This document shows positions 16,562 to 26,000 of a stretch of DNA of 64,000 nt, in pieces (the stretch's first letter is position 1; each line of letters opens with the position of its first letter). Origin of the DNA: DATDFB01 sp036522835 (GTDB taxonomy: Bacteria; Acidobacteriota; Thermoanaerobaculia; Gp7-AA8); contig DATDFB010000035.1 of NCBI GenBank assembly GCA_036522835.1, forward strand, positions 1 through 64,000, given 5' to 3'. The position numbers and the translations under genes were made by a program. The notes below the pieces were generated by a model. It did no database searches. It was not told the origin of the DNA and was given only the letters and a program-made list of their open reading frames with translations.

Positions 16562-17456
16562 GTGCACGTTCTTCTCGTCCTCTTCGCGCTGCTCACGCCG
16601 CACGACTACCTTCACGACATCTGGAAGAGCAGCGGTACGCCCGGGATCTCCGTCGCCGTCGCGGTGAAGGGCGAGATCGTCTACGCCGAGGGCGCGGGCA
16701 TGGCGGAGCTGGAGAACCAGGTGCCGGCGACGCCGCAGACCGTCTGGAACATCGGCTCGGTCTCGAAAGTCATCACCGCCGTCGCGGTCATGCAGCTCGT
16801 CGAGCGCGGCCAGGTCTCGCTCGACGATCCGATTCAGAAGTACGTCCCCGAGTTTCCGGTGAAGCCGGAGGGGACGATCACGATCCGGCATCTGCTGACG
16901 CACACCTCCGGCATCCGGCACTACGAACGAGGCGACTTCCCCGGCACGCCGGACAACGAGAACACGCGGCCCTCGACTTGGATCGAGGGGCTGAAGATCT
17001 TCGCCGGCGACCCGCTCCAGTTCGCGCCCGGCACGCGCTACCTCTACTCGTCGTACGCGGTGAACCTGCTGCAGGGCGTGGTCGAGCGCGCGAGCGGACA
17101 GCCGTTCGAGCAGTACCTCGCGGAGAACATCTGGCGCCCGGCCGGGATGGCGGCAACGACGTTCGACGTTCCCACGCGCATCGTGCCGCGGCGCGCACGG
17201 AGCTACCGCATCGTGAGCGGCGCGCCGGTGAACTACTTCTACAACGACCTCGCGCATGTTCCGCGACGCCAATGGCCGCACGTTGATCAATCACTGCGGC
17301 AGCGTGAAAGGCTTCAACGCCTGCGTCGTCGACTATCCGTCCGAGGACGTCGTCGTGGCGCTGGCGGGAAACGGGGAGGATGCGACGCCGGCGCGGCCCG
17401 CCACCATCGCCTTCGCGCAGTTTTTCTTGAAACAGCCGGCGCCCGTCTCACGTTAA
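16562..17456 (+). pseudogene. Beta-lactamase-fold serine hydrolase, internally deleted
   Basis: Starts GTG 16562, 2 nt after the ligase stop, with a short hydrophobic leader. The class C/esterase-type Ser hydrolase frame is intact through the SxxK motif (NIGSVSKVITA), HLLTHTSGIRHYE and YLYSSYAVN up to VNYFYNDLAH near 17253. The frame then changes: the remainder (FRDANGRTLINHCGSVKGF, VVALAGNGED) is read in the ORF 17256-17456. Family members have about 80 more residues (substrate-pocket region) between these parts, so both a deletion and a frameshift have occurred at about 17253-17256. Probably inactive. Confidence 0.8.
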
Positions 17457-17463
17457 CGGCGTT

Positions 17464-18822
17464 GTGAAACGACTCTTCCTACTGTCGCTCCTCGCGGCGA
17501 CTCCCCTTTTCGGCCAGGCCGTGCGCATCACCGAAAAACCGCAGGGCATCGTGCACGGGCGGCTCCTCGTCCCCGTCACGACCGCGGAGAACGTCGCGCG
17601 GGTCGACCTCTTCATCAACAACGCGCATTACACGCAGGGCAAAGGCCGCTCGATCGTCATGCCGGTGCTGGTCGGCGATTATCTCCGCCGCCTGCGCATC
17701 CGCGCCGTCGGCGTCGACGCCCAGAACCACGTCCTCGGCGAGGACGAGATGGTCATCAACGATCCGAAGCCGCCGTTCCGCGTGCGGCTGACGAACGCGA
17801 ACGGCACGCTGCAGGCGAGCGTGGTAGCGCCGCAGCAGATTGCCGTCAGCGGGGTCGATTTTTTCGTGGGGGAAGAGCGCATCGCCACCGTGGCGCGGCC
17901 GCCGTATGCCGCGGCGTTCGACAAGGAGAAGTTTCCGAAGGCCGTCTACGCGCGCGTGGCCGCGCACGGGAGCGACGGCAGCGAGGCCAACGACGTGGTC
18001 TTCTTCGGCACGAATCCGAGCGACCAGGTCGACGTGACGCTGCAGCAGGTCCCGCTCTCCGTCGTCGGCGGCGCGCGCGCGCCGCAGCTCGGCGAGCTGA
18101 CGCTGCTCGACAACGGCGCGCCGCGGCGCATCGAGCAGCTCGTCCCGGCGGCCGACCAGCCGCTCTACGTCATCCTGCTCATCGACTACAGCGAGTCGAT
18201 GCTCGAGGAGCTCCCGGTGGTGAAGGCCGCGGCGAAGCAGTTCGCGCAGCGACTCCTGCGGCCGCAGGACCGCATCGCCGTCGTCGGCTTCAACCAGCGC
18301 GTGTTCTGGCTCACCGGCTGGACGAACGACTACAACGCCGCCGCGGCGAGCGTCGACCGCGTGCAGCCCGAGGGGGAGACGCACCTGTACGACACGGCCA
18401 TCGAGATGTTGTACGAACTGCAGAAGCAGCCGGGGCGGCACGCCCTCGTCGTGCTCACCGACGGCGTCGACCAGGGGAGCAAGTTCAAGCTCGAGCACCT
18501 CACGCACTACGCGCGCTACGCCGGCGTGCCGGTCTACCCGATCGTGAAGAACAAGATGCTGACGCGGCTGATGCGCTTCGGCATCGGCCAGCTCGAAGCG
18601 CGGCGCCTGGCCGGCATCGCCCGCGATACCGGCGCGACGTACTTCATCATCCAGAAAGAGAGCGAGCTGCCGAACGTCTACGCGAGGATCGCGCAGGAGC
18701 TGCGTCAGCAGTACCAGCTCGTGTTCTATTCGGACGCGGCCGCGGCGGACTCGTGGCACGCGCTGAAGATCGAGTCGAGCGCCAAGCAGCAGCTGCGCAT
18801 TCCGAACGGGTACTTTCCGTAG
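17464..18822 (+). CDS. Secreted VWA-domain protein
   Basis: 452 residues. Signal peptide MKRLFLLSLLAATPLFG; beta-sandwich-like N-terminal half; von Willebrand A domain from about residue 225, with MIDAS motif DYSESM, then VVLTDGVDQGS. C-terminal RQQYQLVFYSD is typical of a VWA family common in acidobacteria. Probably a metal-dependent adhesion or assembly protein in the periplasm; partner unknown. GTG start 7 nt after the upstream pseudogene. Confidence 0.85.
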   Translation: MKRLFLLSLLAATPLFGQAVRITEKPQGIVHGRLLVPVTTAENVARVDLFINNAHYTQGKGRSIVMPVLVGDYLRRLRIRAVGVDAQNHVLGEDEMVINDPKPPFRVRLTNANGTLQASVVAPQQIAVSGVDFFVGEERIATVARPPYAAAFDKEKFPKAVYARVAAHGSDGSEANDVVFFGTNPSDQVDVTLQQVPLSVVGGARAPQLGELTLLDNGAPRRIEQLVPAADQPLYVILLIDYSESMLEELPVVKAAAKQFAQRLLRPQDRIAVVGFNQRVFWLTGWTNDYNAAAASVDRVQPEGETHLYDTAIEMLYELQKQPGRHALVVLTDGVDQGSKFKLEHLTHYARYAGVPVYPIVKNKMLTRLMRFGIGQLEARRLAGIARDTGATYFIIQKESELPNVYARIAQELRQQYQLVFYSDAAAADSWHALKIESSAKQQLRIPNGYFP

Positions 18823-18826
18823 GATC

Positions 18827-18849
18827 TGGAGTGCGCCGGCCGCACTCCA
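18827..18849. repeat. Short copy of the GGAGTGCG palindromic repeat
   Basis: TGGAGTGCGCCGGCCGCAC followed by TCCA, a 23-bp palindrome 5 nt after the stop of the VWA gene; likely a terminator hairpin and a reduced form of the 60-bp repeat seen elsewhere. Confidence 0.65.
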
Positions 18850-18887
18850 CATTCCTCGGGCACGTTCCGTGAAGCCGTGCTCGCCGG

Positions 18888-20042
18888 GTGACAGAGCACG
18901 CTCTCTATCCGCAAGATCCCCGCCGTTCGCGCATTTATCGCGGCCTTGAGACCGAGCGGCAGGAGCACATCTTCACCTGGAGCGCGGTCGTGCTCGTGCT
19001 CCTCTACGCAACCGCGTGGGTGGGCGCGATTCACGACGAGGTCGTGATGCGGCGCGAGCTCGTGCGGCAGGCGAAGGCGGCCGGGCTGAAGGCGCCGCCG
19101 ATCGCGGCGCCGACGCAGCAGATCACGGCCGCGCTGACGCAGCCGTCGGTCGCGCCGGCCTACCTCACCGACGCGATGCTCAACTTCATCGATCCGTTGC
19201 GCGGCGCGAGCGGCAAGCTCCGCTTCACCACGATCACGCCCGGAAAGACGATCGCCACGGGAGCTCCGGAGGGGATGAAGTCGGTGCTGTCGAACGAGGA
19301 AAACTCGGTGTCGTCCGACTTCGCCGCGCCCGCGAATCCCGGCGTCTACGACATGGCCGTACAGCTCGACAAAGCGACGCGCCCGATCAAGGACTTCAGC
19401 GTCATCACGCTCGTCCCCTTCGGCGAAAAGCAGGCCGGCCACATCGGCCTCTACTATCTCGGTAATTGGCCATTCGAACGCGGCGGCAAGCCGAAGACGC
19501 CCGCCTACGCGAATCCGAGCGGCTTCATTCAAGTGACGCAGGAAAACGCCGATACGCCGGTCTCCGAGCACTTCCGCCTGCGCGACTTCCTGACGAAGGA
19601 TCAGCCGAACGTCTGGCCGAAGTACCTGCTTCTGAATCCGAAGCTCGTCGACAAGCTCGAGCTGACGATCGAGGAGCTCCAGGCGATGGGCCATCCGGTG
19701 CGGCACGTGACGATCATGAGCGGCTTCCGCACGCCCGAGTACAACTACACCGGCGGCAACACGCAGGGCCGCGCGAACCTCAGCAGGCACATGTACGGCG
19801 ACGCGTCGGACGTCTTCGTCGACAACGACGGCAACGGCGCGATGGACGACTTGAACGGCGATCATCGCGTCGACACGCGCGACGCCGAGGTCATCCAGCA
19901 GGCGGTCGAGCGCGTGGAGCGGAAGCACCCCGAGCTCATCGGTGGAGTTGGCGTTTATTCCGCATGTTGCGGTCACGGACCGTTCACGCACATCGACGTC
20001 CGCGGCTACCGCGCGCGATGGCGCGGAACAGGCAGTGGATGA
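18888..20042 (+). CDS. Membrane-anchored M15-type peptidase (YcbK/DUF882-like)
   Basis: 384 residues, GTG start. One membrane helix (about 26-46: WSAVVLVLLYATAWVGAI), a long periplasmic linker, then a D-Ala-D-Ala carboxypeptidase-like zinc domain. Zinc-site pattern: GFRTPEYNYTGGNTQGR, SRHMYGDASDVF (HxxGxxxD) and FTHIDVRG near the end. Expected to cut peptidoglycan peptides. It is followed by a zinc-ribbon membrane protein 18 nt downstream. Confidence 0.85.
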   Translation: MTEHALYPQDPRRSRIYRGLETERQEHIFTWSAVVLVLLYATAWVGAIHDEVVMRRELVRQAKAAGLKAPPIAAPTQQITAALTQPSVAPAYLTDAMLNFIDPLRGASGKLRFTTITPGKTIATGAPEGMKSVLSNEENSVSSDFAAPANPGVYDMAVQLDKATRPIKDFSVITLVPFGEKQAGHIGLYYLGNWPFERGGKPKTPAYANPSGFIQVTQENADTPVSEHFRLRDFLTKDQPNVWPKYLLLNPKLVDKLELTIEELQAMGHPVRHVTIMSGFRTPEYNYTGGNTQGRANLSRHMYGDASDVFVDNDGNGAMDDLNGDHRVDTRDAEVIQQAVERVERKHPELIGGVGVYSACCGHGPFTHIDVRGYRARWRGTGSG

Positions 20043-20060
20043 CCCTGGGAGGACATTGAC

Positions 20061-20507
20061 GTGAGCGAAACCGCCACCCCCAATCTCGCCTTGATCTGCC
20101 CCGAATGCGGCGCGCAGCGCACCGACCCGTCGCGCACGTGCCCCGCGTGCGGCGCGCCGCCGACGCGCAAGGCGGGCGACAAGCGCAACGCCGAAGAGGA
20201 AGTGCGCAACGAGGACCTCGAACCGTACGTGACGCTGCGCTACATCGCGCGGCTGTTCAAGATCCTGGCAGTGCTGATGGTGATCATGCTGATCGGCGAG
20301 GTGATCAGCGGAATCGTCGCCGAAGGCTCTGCCGCGTTGATGACGCTCATCGGCGAGGCGACGAAGTTCCTCGTCATCGCCGGCCTGATGTGGAGCGGCG
20401 GCGACATCACGCTGCTGCTGATCGACGCCGGACACGACTTGCGCGTGGCGCGGATTCTGTTGGGCAGGATCAACGCCTCGCTGCACGAGAGGGAAAAACC
20501 TCGATAG
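20061..20507 (+). CDS. Zinc-ribbon membrane protein
   Basis: 148 residues, GTG start with GGGAGG upstream. Two CxxC pairs (CPECGAQRTDPSRTCPACG) form a zinc ribbon, followed by an acidic linker and two or three membrane helices (LAVLMVIMLIGEVISGIV, FLVIAGLMW). Function unknown. Its TAG stop is the left end of the palindromic repeat 20505-20587. Confidence 0.75.
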   Translation: MSETATPNLALICPECGAQRTDPSRTCPACGAPPTRKAGDKRNAEEEVRNEDLEPYVTLRYIARLFKILAVLMVIMLIGEVISGIVAEGSAALMTLIGEATKFLVIAGLMWSGGDITLLLIDAGHDLRVARILLGRINASLHEREKPR

Positions 20508-20587
20508 GGGCGCACAGCGTGCGCCCCTTGCCCCGCGGGCGCACGCTGTGCGCCCCTTGCCCCGCGGGCGCACGATGTGCGCCCCTA
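20505..20587. terminator. TAGGGGCGCAC repeat bounded by two convergent stop codons
   Basis: 83 bp from TAGGGGCGCACAGCGTGCG to GTGCGCCCCTA, with three GCGCAC...GTGCGC arms. The first TAG is the stop of the zinc-ribbon gene (+) and the final CTA is the stop of the hemerythrin gene (-). It can fold into a strong hairpin from either strand, so it probably acts as a bidirectional terminator. Confidence 0.8.
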
Positions 20588-21076
20588 CCGCATCAACTCC
20601 TTCTTCCGCTCCTTCAACCGGTCCCCCAGCTGGCGGAGCTCGGCGCGGTCGAAGAGCTTCCGCGCCTTCGGGAACATCTCCTTCTCTTCTTCCTCGGCGT
20701 GGTGCTCGATGAGGTCCTTGAGCACCTTGGCCTTGGCCGCGAACTCTTCCTCGGAGTCGAACTCGCTGACCTCGGGCATGACCATGTCGACCACGTGGTG
20801 CTCTTCCTTCGCCTCGAAGTAGAGCTCGCGGTCGTCGCGCGCCTGCGCGGCGTCGCGGAACGCAGGATAGAAAATCTCCTCCTCGATCTGGGAGTGGATC
20901 TTCACCTCGCGGTCGATCTGCGCGAGGAGCTGCTCCGCCTTCGTGGTGTTGCGCTCCGCGGCGCGCTCGAGCTGCGACAGCAGTCCGCGCACTTTCTCGT
21001 GGTCTTTCTTCAGCAGGGAGATTGCGTCGTTCTGGACGCGGGATTTCGTCGACGTTTTTCGTTTGGTCGCCGGCAT
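20585..21076 (-). CDS. Hemerythrin-like domain protein
   Basis: 163 residues from ATG 21076, preceded by a strong AGGAGG site. Four-helix bundle with iron ligands: KDHEKVRGLL, HSQIEEEIFYPAF, EEHHVVDMV and IEHHAEEEEKEMFP. The family binds a non-haem di-iron centre and takes part in oxygen or NO sensing and protection. A Lys-rich head (PATKRKTSTKSR) precedes the domain. Confidence 0.9.
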   Translation of the reverse strand: MPATKRKTSTKSRVQNDAISLLKKDHEKVRGLLSQLERAAERNTTKAEQLLAQIDREVKIHSQIEEEIFYPAFRDAAQARDDRELYFEAKEEHHVVDMVMPEVSEFDSEEEFAAKAKVLKDLIEHHAEEEEKEMFPKARKLFDRAELRQLGDRLKERKKELMR

Positions 21077-21121
21077 AGATCCTCCTACGTGAAGGAAGAT
21101 CAATTGGCGTGCCTAGCTTCG

Positions 21122-21538
21122 CTACGACGGAAGCGGCACGATCGCACGGCTCAGCGTCTCGCGGATTTCCTTGTAGACGTTCTCCGGCGGAATGCCCATC
21201 TCGCGGTACGCGGCGGCGCGGCGGAAAAGCGTCTCCGCTCCTTTTTCGTCGAGCATGCGCGAGTCGATGGTGCGGTTGTTCAGCTCGCAGAACGCGAAGA
21301 GCGCGGCCAGCGCCACGCGGCGGTTGCCGCCGCGGAACGGGCTGTACGTCAGAAGCGCAAAGAGGAACGCGGCGACTTTCTCCGGGAACGACGGGTAGGC
21401 TTCGCGGCCGAGCGTCGTCACCTGCGGCCGCTGCACGGCGTTGACGAGCCCGAATTGCGAGTCGACGACGCCGGGGTGCGCCTGCGTCCCGCCGAACTCG
21501 GCGGAGACGGCGCGGTGCAGCTCGACGATGTCCTGCAC
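21122..21538 (-). CDS. Doc/Fic-fold protein with altered active-site motif
   Basis: About 138 residues from GTG 21538 (CTG 21544 would add YL-type residues). Sequence RYLTVQDIVELHRAVSAEF, then FPEKVAAFLFALLTYSPFRG and GNRRVALAALFAF, matches the death-on-curing branch of Fic proteins. The motif that should read HxFxDGNKR reads SPFRGGNRR, so the catalytic His is Ser. An open frame extends 360 nt further upstream as a Pro/Lys-rich tail, but there the codon pattern (C-ending codons) favours the other frame, encoding gene 21561. The domain therefore seems to start after that stop, by a non-ATG start or a frameshift. No antitoxin gene is evident beside it. Confidence 0.65.
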   Translation of the reverse strand: MQDIVELHRAVSAEFGGTQAHPGVVDSQFGLVNAVQRPQVTTLGREAYPSFPEKVAAFLFALLTYSPFRGGNRRVALAALFAFCELNNRTIDSRMLDEKGAETLFRRAAAYREMGIPPENVYKEIRETLSRAIVPLPS

Positions 21539-21560
21539 CGTCAGGTAGCGAACGCCGCCG

Positions 21561-21923
21561 TCAGTCGGTGAGCTTGCGGAAGGCGTTGGGAAACTTCTTG
21601 ATGGCGCGCTTGAAGGCGTTGCCGATGACGGGGTTGGAGAAGCCGCTCCCCCCTGCGACGCCGGGCCGAGCTGGGCCGTTCCCGCCGGACGTTGCTTTTG
21701 CGGGGGCTTTGGCTGTGGCTTTGCCGCCGCCTTTGGCGCTGTCTTTTTCGGCTGGGGCTTGAGCTGCGGCTTTGGCGCTGCTTTTTTGGGCTGCGGCTGG
21801 GGCTTTTTTGCCGCTTTCGCCGGCTTTGCTGCCTTTGGCGCCGGCTTTGGGGCCGGTTTGGGCGCTTTTTTCTTTGCCTGAGGCTTTGGCTTTGGCTGCT
21901 TTTGCTTTGTCGCCATGCTTCAT
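21561..21923 (-). CDS. Lys/Ala-rich histone H1-like protein
   Basis: 120 residues from ATG 21923 (GTG 21941 also possible), with GAGGA upstream. Mostly Ala, Lys, Gly and Ser (KAKAAKAKASGKEKSAQ and similar), ending in an ordered segment FSNPVIGNAFKRAIKKFPNA. High C at third codon positions supports this frame over the overlapping Pro/Lys-rich frame that leads into the Doc-like domain. Composition is like bacterial H1-type DNA-binding tails, so nucleoid binding is possible but unproven. Confidence 0.6.
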   Translation of the reverse strand: MKHGDKAKAAKAKASGKEKSAQTGPKAGAKGSKAGESGKKAPAAAQKSSAKAAAQAPAEKDSAKGGGKATAKAPAKATSGGNGPARPGVAGGSGFSNPVIGNAFKRAIKKFPNAFRKLTD

Positions 21924-21983
21924 TTCCAATCCTCGGGGCACATCGTAAAGCGCTTTGTCAAAAACTGCACCTATTTCTGTGCA

Positions 21984-22262
21984 TCATTCGACGACTTCGG
22001 CCGCGCCGGCGCCCGCTTCCTCGAATTCCGGCTTCGGATCATAGGCAAGGAAGTCCTTGGCTTTCGGCGTGAGGGTGAAGCTCGTCCGGCCGTCGTCGGC
22101 AGTGAGATAGCCCTTGGCAATCAATGAGATAGCCGGCTCATCGCCTCCGCCGGCGGGATGCTTGATGGCCTTGACGGCCTCGGCGGTGAGCGTTTCGGCG
22201 GCAACGCGGCGGAACTCCTGGAGCACCCGGATCTCCTGCGCAGTCATGCCTTTGATCAACAT
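21984..22262 (-). CDS. Small hypothetical protein after nei
   Basis: 92 residues. ATG 22262 overlaps the end of nei (ATGTTGA), a second ATG is at 22247. Contains MTAQEIRVLQEFRRVAAETL and YLTADDGRTSFTLTPKAKDF, a winged-helix-like pattern (helix, helix, beta hairpin) seen in small regulators. The acidic tail is EFEEAGAGAAEVVE. No family recognised with confidence. Confidence 0.65.
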   Translation of the reverse strand: MLIKGMTAQEIRVLQEFRRVAAETLTAEAVKAIKHPAGGGDEPAISLIAKGYLTADDGRTSFTLTPKAKDFLAYDPKPEFEEAGAGAAEVVE

Positions 22263-23008
22263 TTCCCCGATTCTAACGGCTGACAGCGCGGACACCAATA
22301 CGTGAGACGGGCGTCGAGCCCTTGTTTGCGGCTCAAAATGGCCGTTCCGCACTTGCGGCACGGTTGCCCGCCGCGGCTGTAGACGTTGAGACGCCGGTGC
22401 CCGGCAGCGCTCTCTTTGAGCAGTGCGCGCGCGGTGAGGAAGAGTTTTTCCAGCTCCTCGACGTCCTTCACTTTGCGAAACGGATTGATGCCGCGGACGA
22501 AGAGCGACTCCGATTTCCAGATGTTCCCGATGCCGGCGGCGACGCGCTGATTCAAGAGGACGTTCGCAATCTCTTCGTCCCGATGCTCCCGCGCCCGCCG
22601 CACGGCCTCTTCGATGTCGAAGTCCGCGAGCAGATCCGGCCCTTGCTCGTGCAGCGCGCGCTCGAGCTCTCGACCGGTCAGCAGTTCCGCAACGGGAATG
22701 TTGAAGCCGACGGCAACGAAGTCGGCGGTCTCGATGACGACCCGCATGTCGCGCCGCGGCCGCTGCCACCGCTCGCCCGGCCGGTAGATGTGCCACGCGC
22801 CGTTCATGCGCATGTGCGTGCGGAGGTGGAGGCCGCCGGAGAAGTCGATGACGAGGTTCTTGCCGACGGCGGCCACACGCTCGATCGTCCGCCCGCGCAG
22901 GGGGCCGTCGATTTTCGGCAGCATGGTCTCGTAGCGCGTGACGACCTTTCCCCCCAGCGCTTTCTGCAGGGTGGCGGCGGTGCGGTGGATGGTGTCGCCT
23001 TCAGGCAA
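22256..23008 (-). CDS. nei: Formamidopyrimidine-DNA glycosylase family, Nei (endonuclease VIII) type
   Basis: 250 residues. Begins MPEGDTIHR, the Nei variant of the catalytic N-terminus (Pro2 nucleophile, Glu3). LLNQRVAAGIGNIWKSESLF is the helix-two-turn-helix, and a zinc finger CRKCGTAILS...CPRC ends the protein. It removes oxidised pyrimidines and nicks the abasic site. Its start overlaps the end of the Lhr helicase gene by 8 nt, so helicase and glycosylase form a repair operon, an association also known for Lhr and Nei in actinobacteria. Confidence 0.92.
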   Translation of the reverse strand: MPEGDTIHRTAATLQKALGGKVVTRYETMLPKIDGPLRGRTIERVAAVGKNLVIDFSGGLHLRTHMRMNGAWHIYRPGERWQRPRRDMRVVIETADFVAVGFNIPVAELLTGRELERALHEQGPDLLADFDIEEAVRRAREHRDEEIANVLLNQRVAAGIGNIWKSESLFVRGINPFRKVKDVEELEKLFLTARALLKESAAGHRRLNVYSRGGQPCRKCGTAILSRKQGLDARLTYWCPRCQPLESGKC

Positions 23009-26000
23009 CGCGCGCCCTCAACTGGTAACCACTGCCGGTCGACCGGAAGCCCGCCTCGGCAAGGAACGGCGCGAGCGCGTCGTCAAAGTCGGCGAGGAGC
23101 AGGGCGCGCCGCGCGCCGCTCTCCACCAGGCGCGCCAAACTCTTCGCGATCTCGCGCGCGACGAGGGAGCGGCGCGGCTCGTCCTCGGGGAGGTACGCCG
23201 TCAACTGCTTCTCGCCGCGGCCGACGTAAGCGGCAAGCGCGCCGTCGACGAGGATCACGCTCGAGCCGACGTTGCGCATCGGGCCGGGCTCAGGCCACTT
23301 CACCAGCGCGCCGTACGGGTTCGCAGGATCGGTGGAAGCGAGCATCACGGTTTCGGGCTCGTCGCTCTCGTCGCGGAAGGAGCGCAACAGATCGATTGCG
23401 CCGGCGGTGGCGAACTGCGAGGCGCCAAGGCCGGCGATGAAGTAGCCGCGGCGGATGCGGCCGGCGTCTTCCATCGCTTTGAAAATCGGATAGACCGCGC
23501 TGAAGCCGCCGGAGAGCGACTCGACCGCGGCGGCTTCGCGCACGACCACGCCGTAGCGCGCGAGGAGCTGCTGCGCGAGCGCGTTCGCGCGCTCGGTCGG
23601 CGTGGCGGTCGACTGCGGGACGAGCGACCAGCGGCCCTGCGTCGACGGGGGCGCGGTGCGGCGCGAGCGGAAGCGGCCGGACTTCGGGCGCGTGTACGCG
23701 CGCAAGGCGTGGAACGTGTCGTTCGTGACGAGGCCCTCCCAGACGAGCGACCAGAGCGCGTCGGCGACGTCGTTGGGAAAGCCGCCCGCAGCGTCGTAGA
23801 TCTGCGCGAAGAACGACGCGCCATGAGTCTGAAGGTAGTCGAGAATTGTGGAGTGCGGCGGCCGTGCCGCCGCTGTCAGAGCGCCGGCCTGGCCGGCGCT
23901 CTCCACAAGCAGCGGCAACTTGTCCGTCAGGTACAGCGCAATTCGTCCGTCCTTTTCCCCGAGCGGCTCGACGCCGGTCCAAACGATCTCGCCCGCTGCG
24001 CTGAGCGTGTCGAGATCGGACGGCGAGTAGTCTTCGATGCGCGCGGAGAGGATCTCGCGCTCGAAGATCGACGCCGGCAGCGGATAGCCCTGCAGCGCGT
24101 CGATAGCGTCGAGCAGCGCGTCGAGGCCGCGGCGCTTCTTGGCCGCGTTTTGCCAGCGCGTCAGCAGGCGTGCGTACGCGGGGACGTCGACCGGCTCCGC
24201 CTCCTTGCGCAGCTTCGCTAACGAGCGGCGGCGGATCATCCGCAGCACGTCGGCGTCGCACCATTCGCGCTGCGTGCCGCCGGGACGGAACTCGCCTTCG
24301 ACGAGACGGCCGCGCTCGACGAAGCGCTCCAGCGCGCCGGTGATCACGGCGACGCCGAGGCCGTAGCGGCGGGCCACGTCGTGCGGCGTGAAGGGGCCGT
24401 GCGTGCGGGCGTAGCGGAGGACGAGGTCGCCGAGCGGGTCGGGCACGGGTTGCAGATAGCGCTCGGGAACGCCCGCGGGGATCGGGACGCCGAGGGCGTC
24501 GCGGTAGCGGCTCGCATCTTCTATGGCGATGTAGCGGTCGTTGATTTGGATGACGCGGCGTTGTTCGACGAGGACAGGCAAGAGTGCCTGTCCTCCATGG
24601 AGATCGACCTCGGCTTGAGTTAGATCGCCGAGGCGGAGGAAGAGATCATGCAGCGCATCAGCCGACTTCACGGGGCGGAACTGCAGCTCGTGCTCGACCT
24701 GCTCGAGCGCGCCGGCGTCGAGCAGCTCGCGCAGCTCCGGCTCGCCGAGAAGCTCGCGCAACTGCGCTTGGTCGATCGCCAGCGCTTGCGCGCGCCGTTC
24801 GGCCAATGGCGCGTCGCCGTCGTAGATGAAATTCGCCACATAGCGGAACAAGAGCGACCCCGCGAATGGCGACGGCTTCTCGGTGTCGGCGACGTGCACG
24901 CGGATCGTCCGCTCGCGGATCTTCCGCATCGTGGCCACGAGCGCGGGGACGTCGAAGACGTCGCGCAGCACCTCGCGGTAGGTCTCCAGGATGATCGGGA
25001 ACGAGCCGAAGCGCGACGCCACTTGCAGCAGGTCGTACGCGCGCTTCCTTTGGATCCAGAGCGGCGCGCGGCGGTCGGGACGGTGCTTCGGCAGGAGCAG
25101 CGCCCGCGCCGCGGCTTCGCGGAACTTCGCGGCGAAGAGCGACGACGCGCCGAGCTGGCGCATGACCAGCGCCTCGATCTCGTCCGGGTCGGGCACGACC
25201 ACCTCCGCGCGCGGCGCGGCGTCGGTCTCGGGGAAACGGACGATGAAGCCGTCGTCGCTCCACATCGTCTCGACGTCGATGGCCATCTCGTTGCGCACCT
25301 TCGCCGTCACGGCCATCGCCCACGGCGCGTGAATGCGGCCGCCGAAGGGAGTGAGAACGCAGACGCGCCAGTCGCCGAGGTCGTCGAGCACGCGCTCCAC
25401 GACGATGGTCCGGTCGTCCGGCACCGCTCCCGTCGCCTCGGCTTGGTCATCGAGGTACTGCAGGAAATTCTTCGCCGCGCGCTCGTCGAGGTCGTGCTGC
25501 TTCACGAGCCGCTTGACCGCGTCGGCGCGCTTCATCTCGCGCGTCTCGCGGATCAGGCGTCCGATGGCCTCGCCGAACGGCACCGTGCGCTCCGCCGCGT
25601 CGGCTTTCCAGAACGGCATCTTCCCCGGCTCGCCCGGCGCCGGGGTGACGAGCACGCGGTCGTGCGTGATCTCCTCGATGCGCCACGTCGACGCGCCGAG
25701 CATGAAGGTCTCGCCGACGCGCGACTCGAAGACCATCTCCTCGTCGAGCTCGCCGACGCGCGCGCTCTGCCCCTTCTCCGCGCCGGCGAGGAAGACGCCG
25801 TAGAGGCCGCGGTCCGGAATCGTGCCGCCGCTGATGATGGCCACCTTCTTCGCGCCGCCGCGCGCGGTGAGGACGTTCGTGGTGCGGTCCCACGTCACGC
25901 GCGGGCGCAGCTCGGCGAATTCGTCCGACGGATAGAGACCGCTCAACATGTCGAGCACGCCGTCGAACGAGGTCCGGTTCAAGTCCGCGAACGGCGCGGC

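Noticed and set aside
21122..21916. 264-residue Fic protein with Pro/Lys-rich head as one gene
   Set aside because: Codon pattern in the upstream 360 nt clearly supports the other frame (gene 21561).
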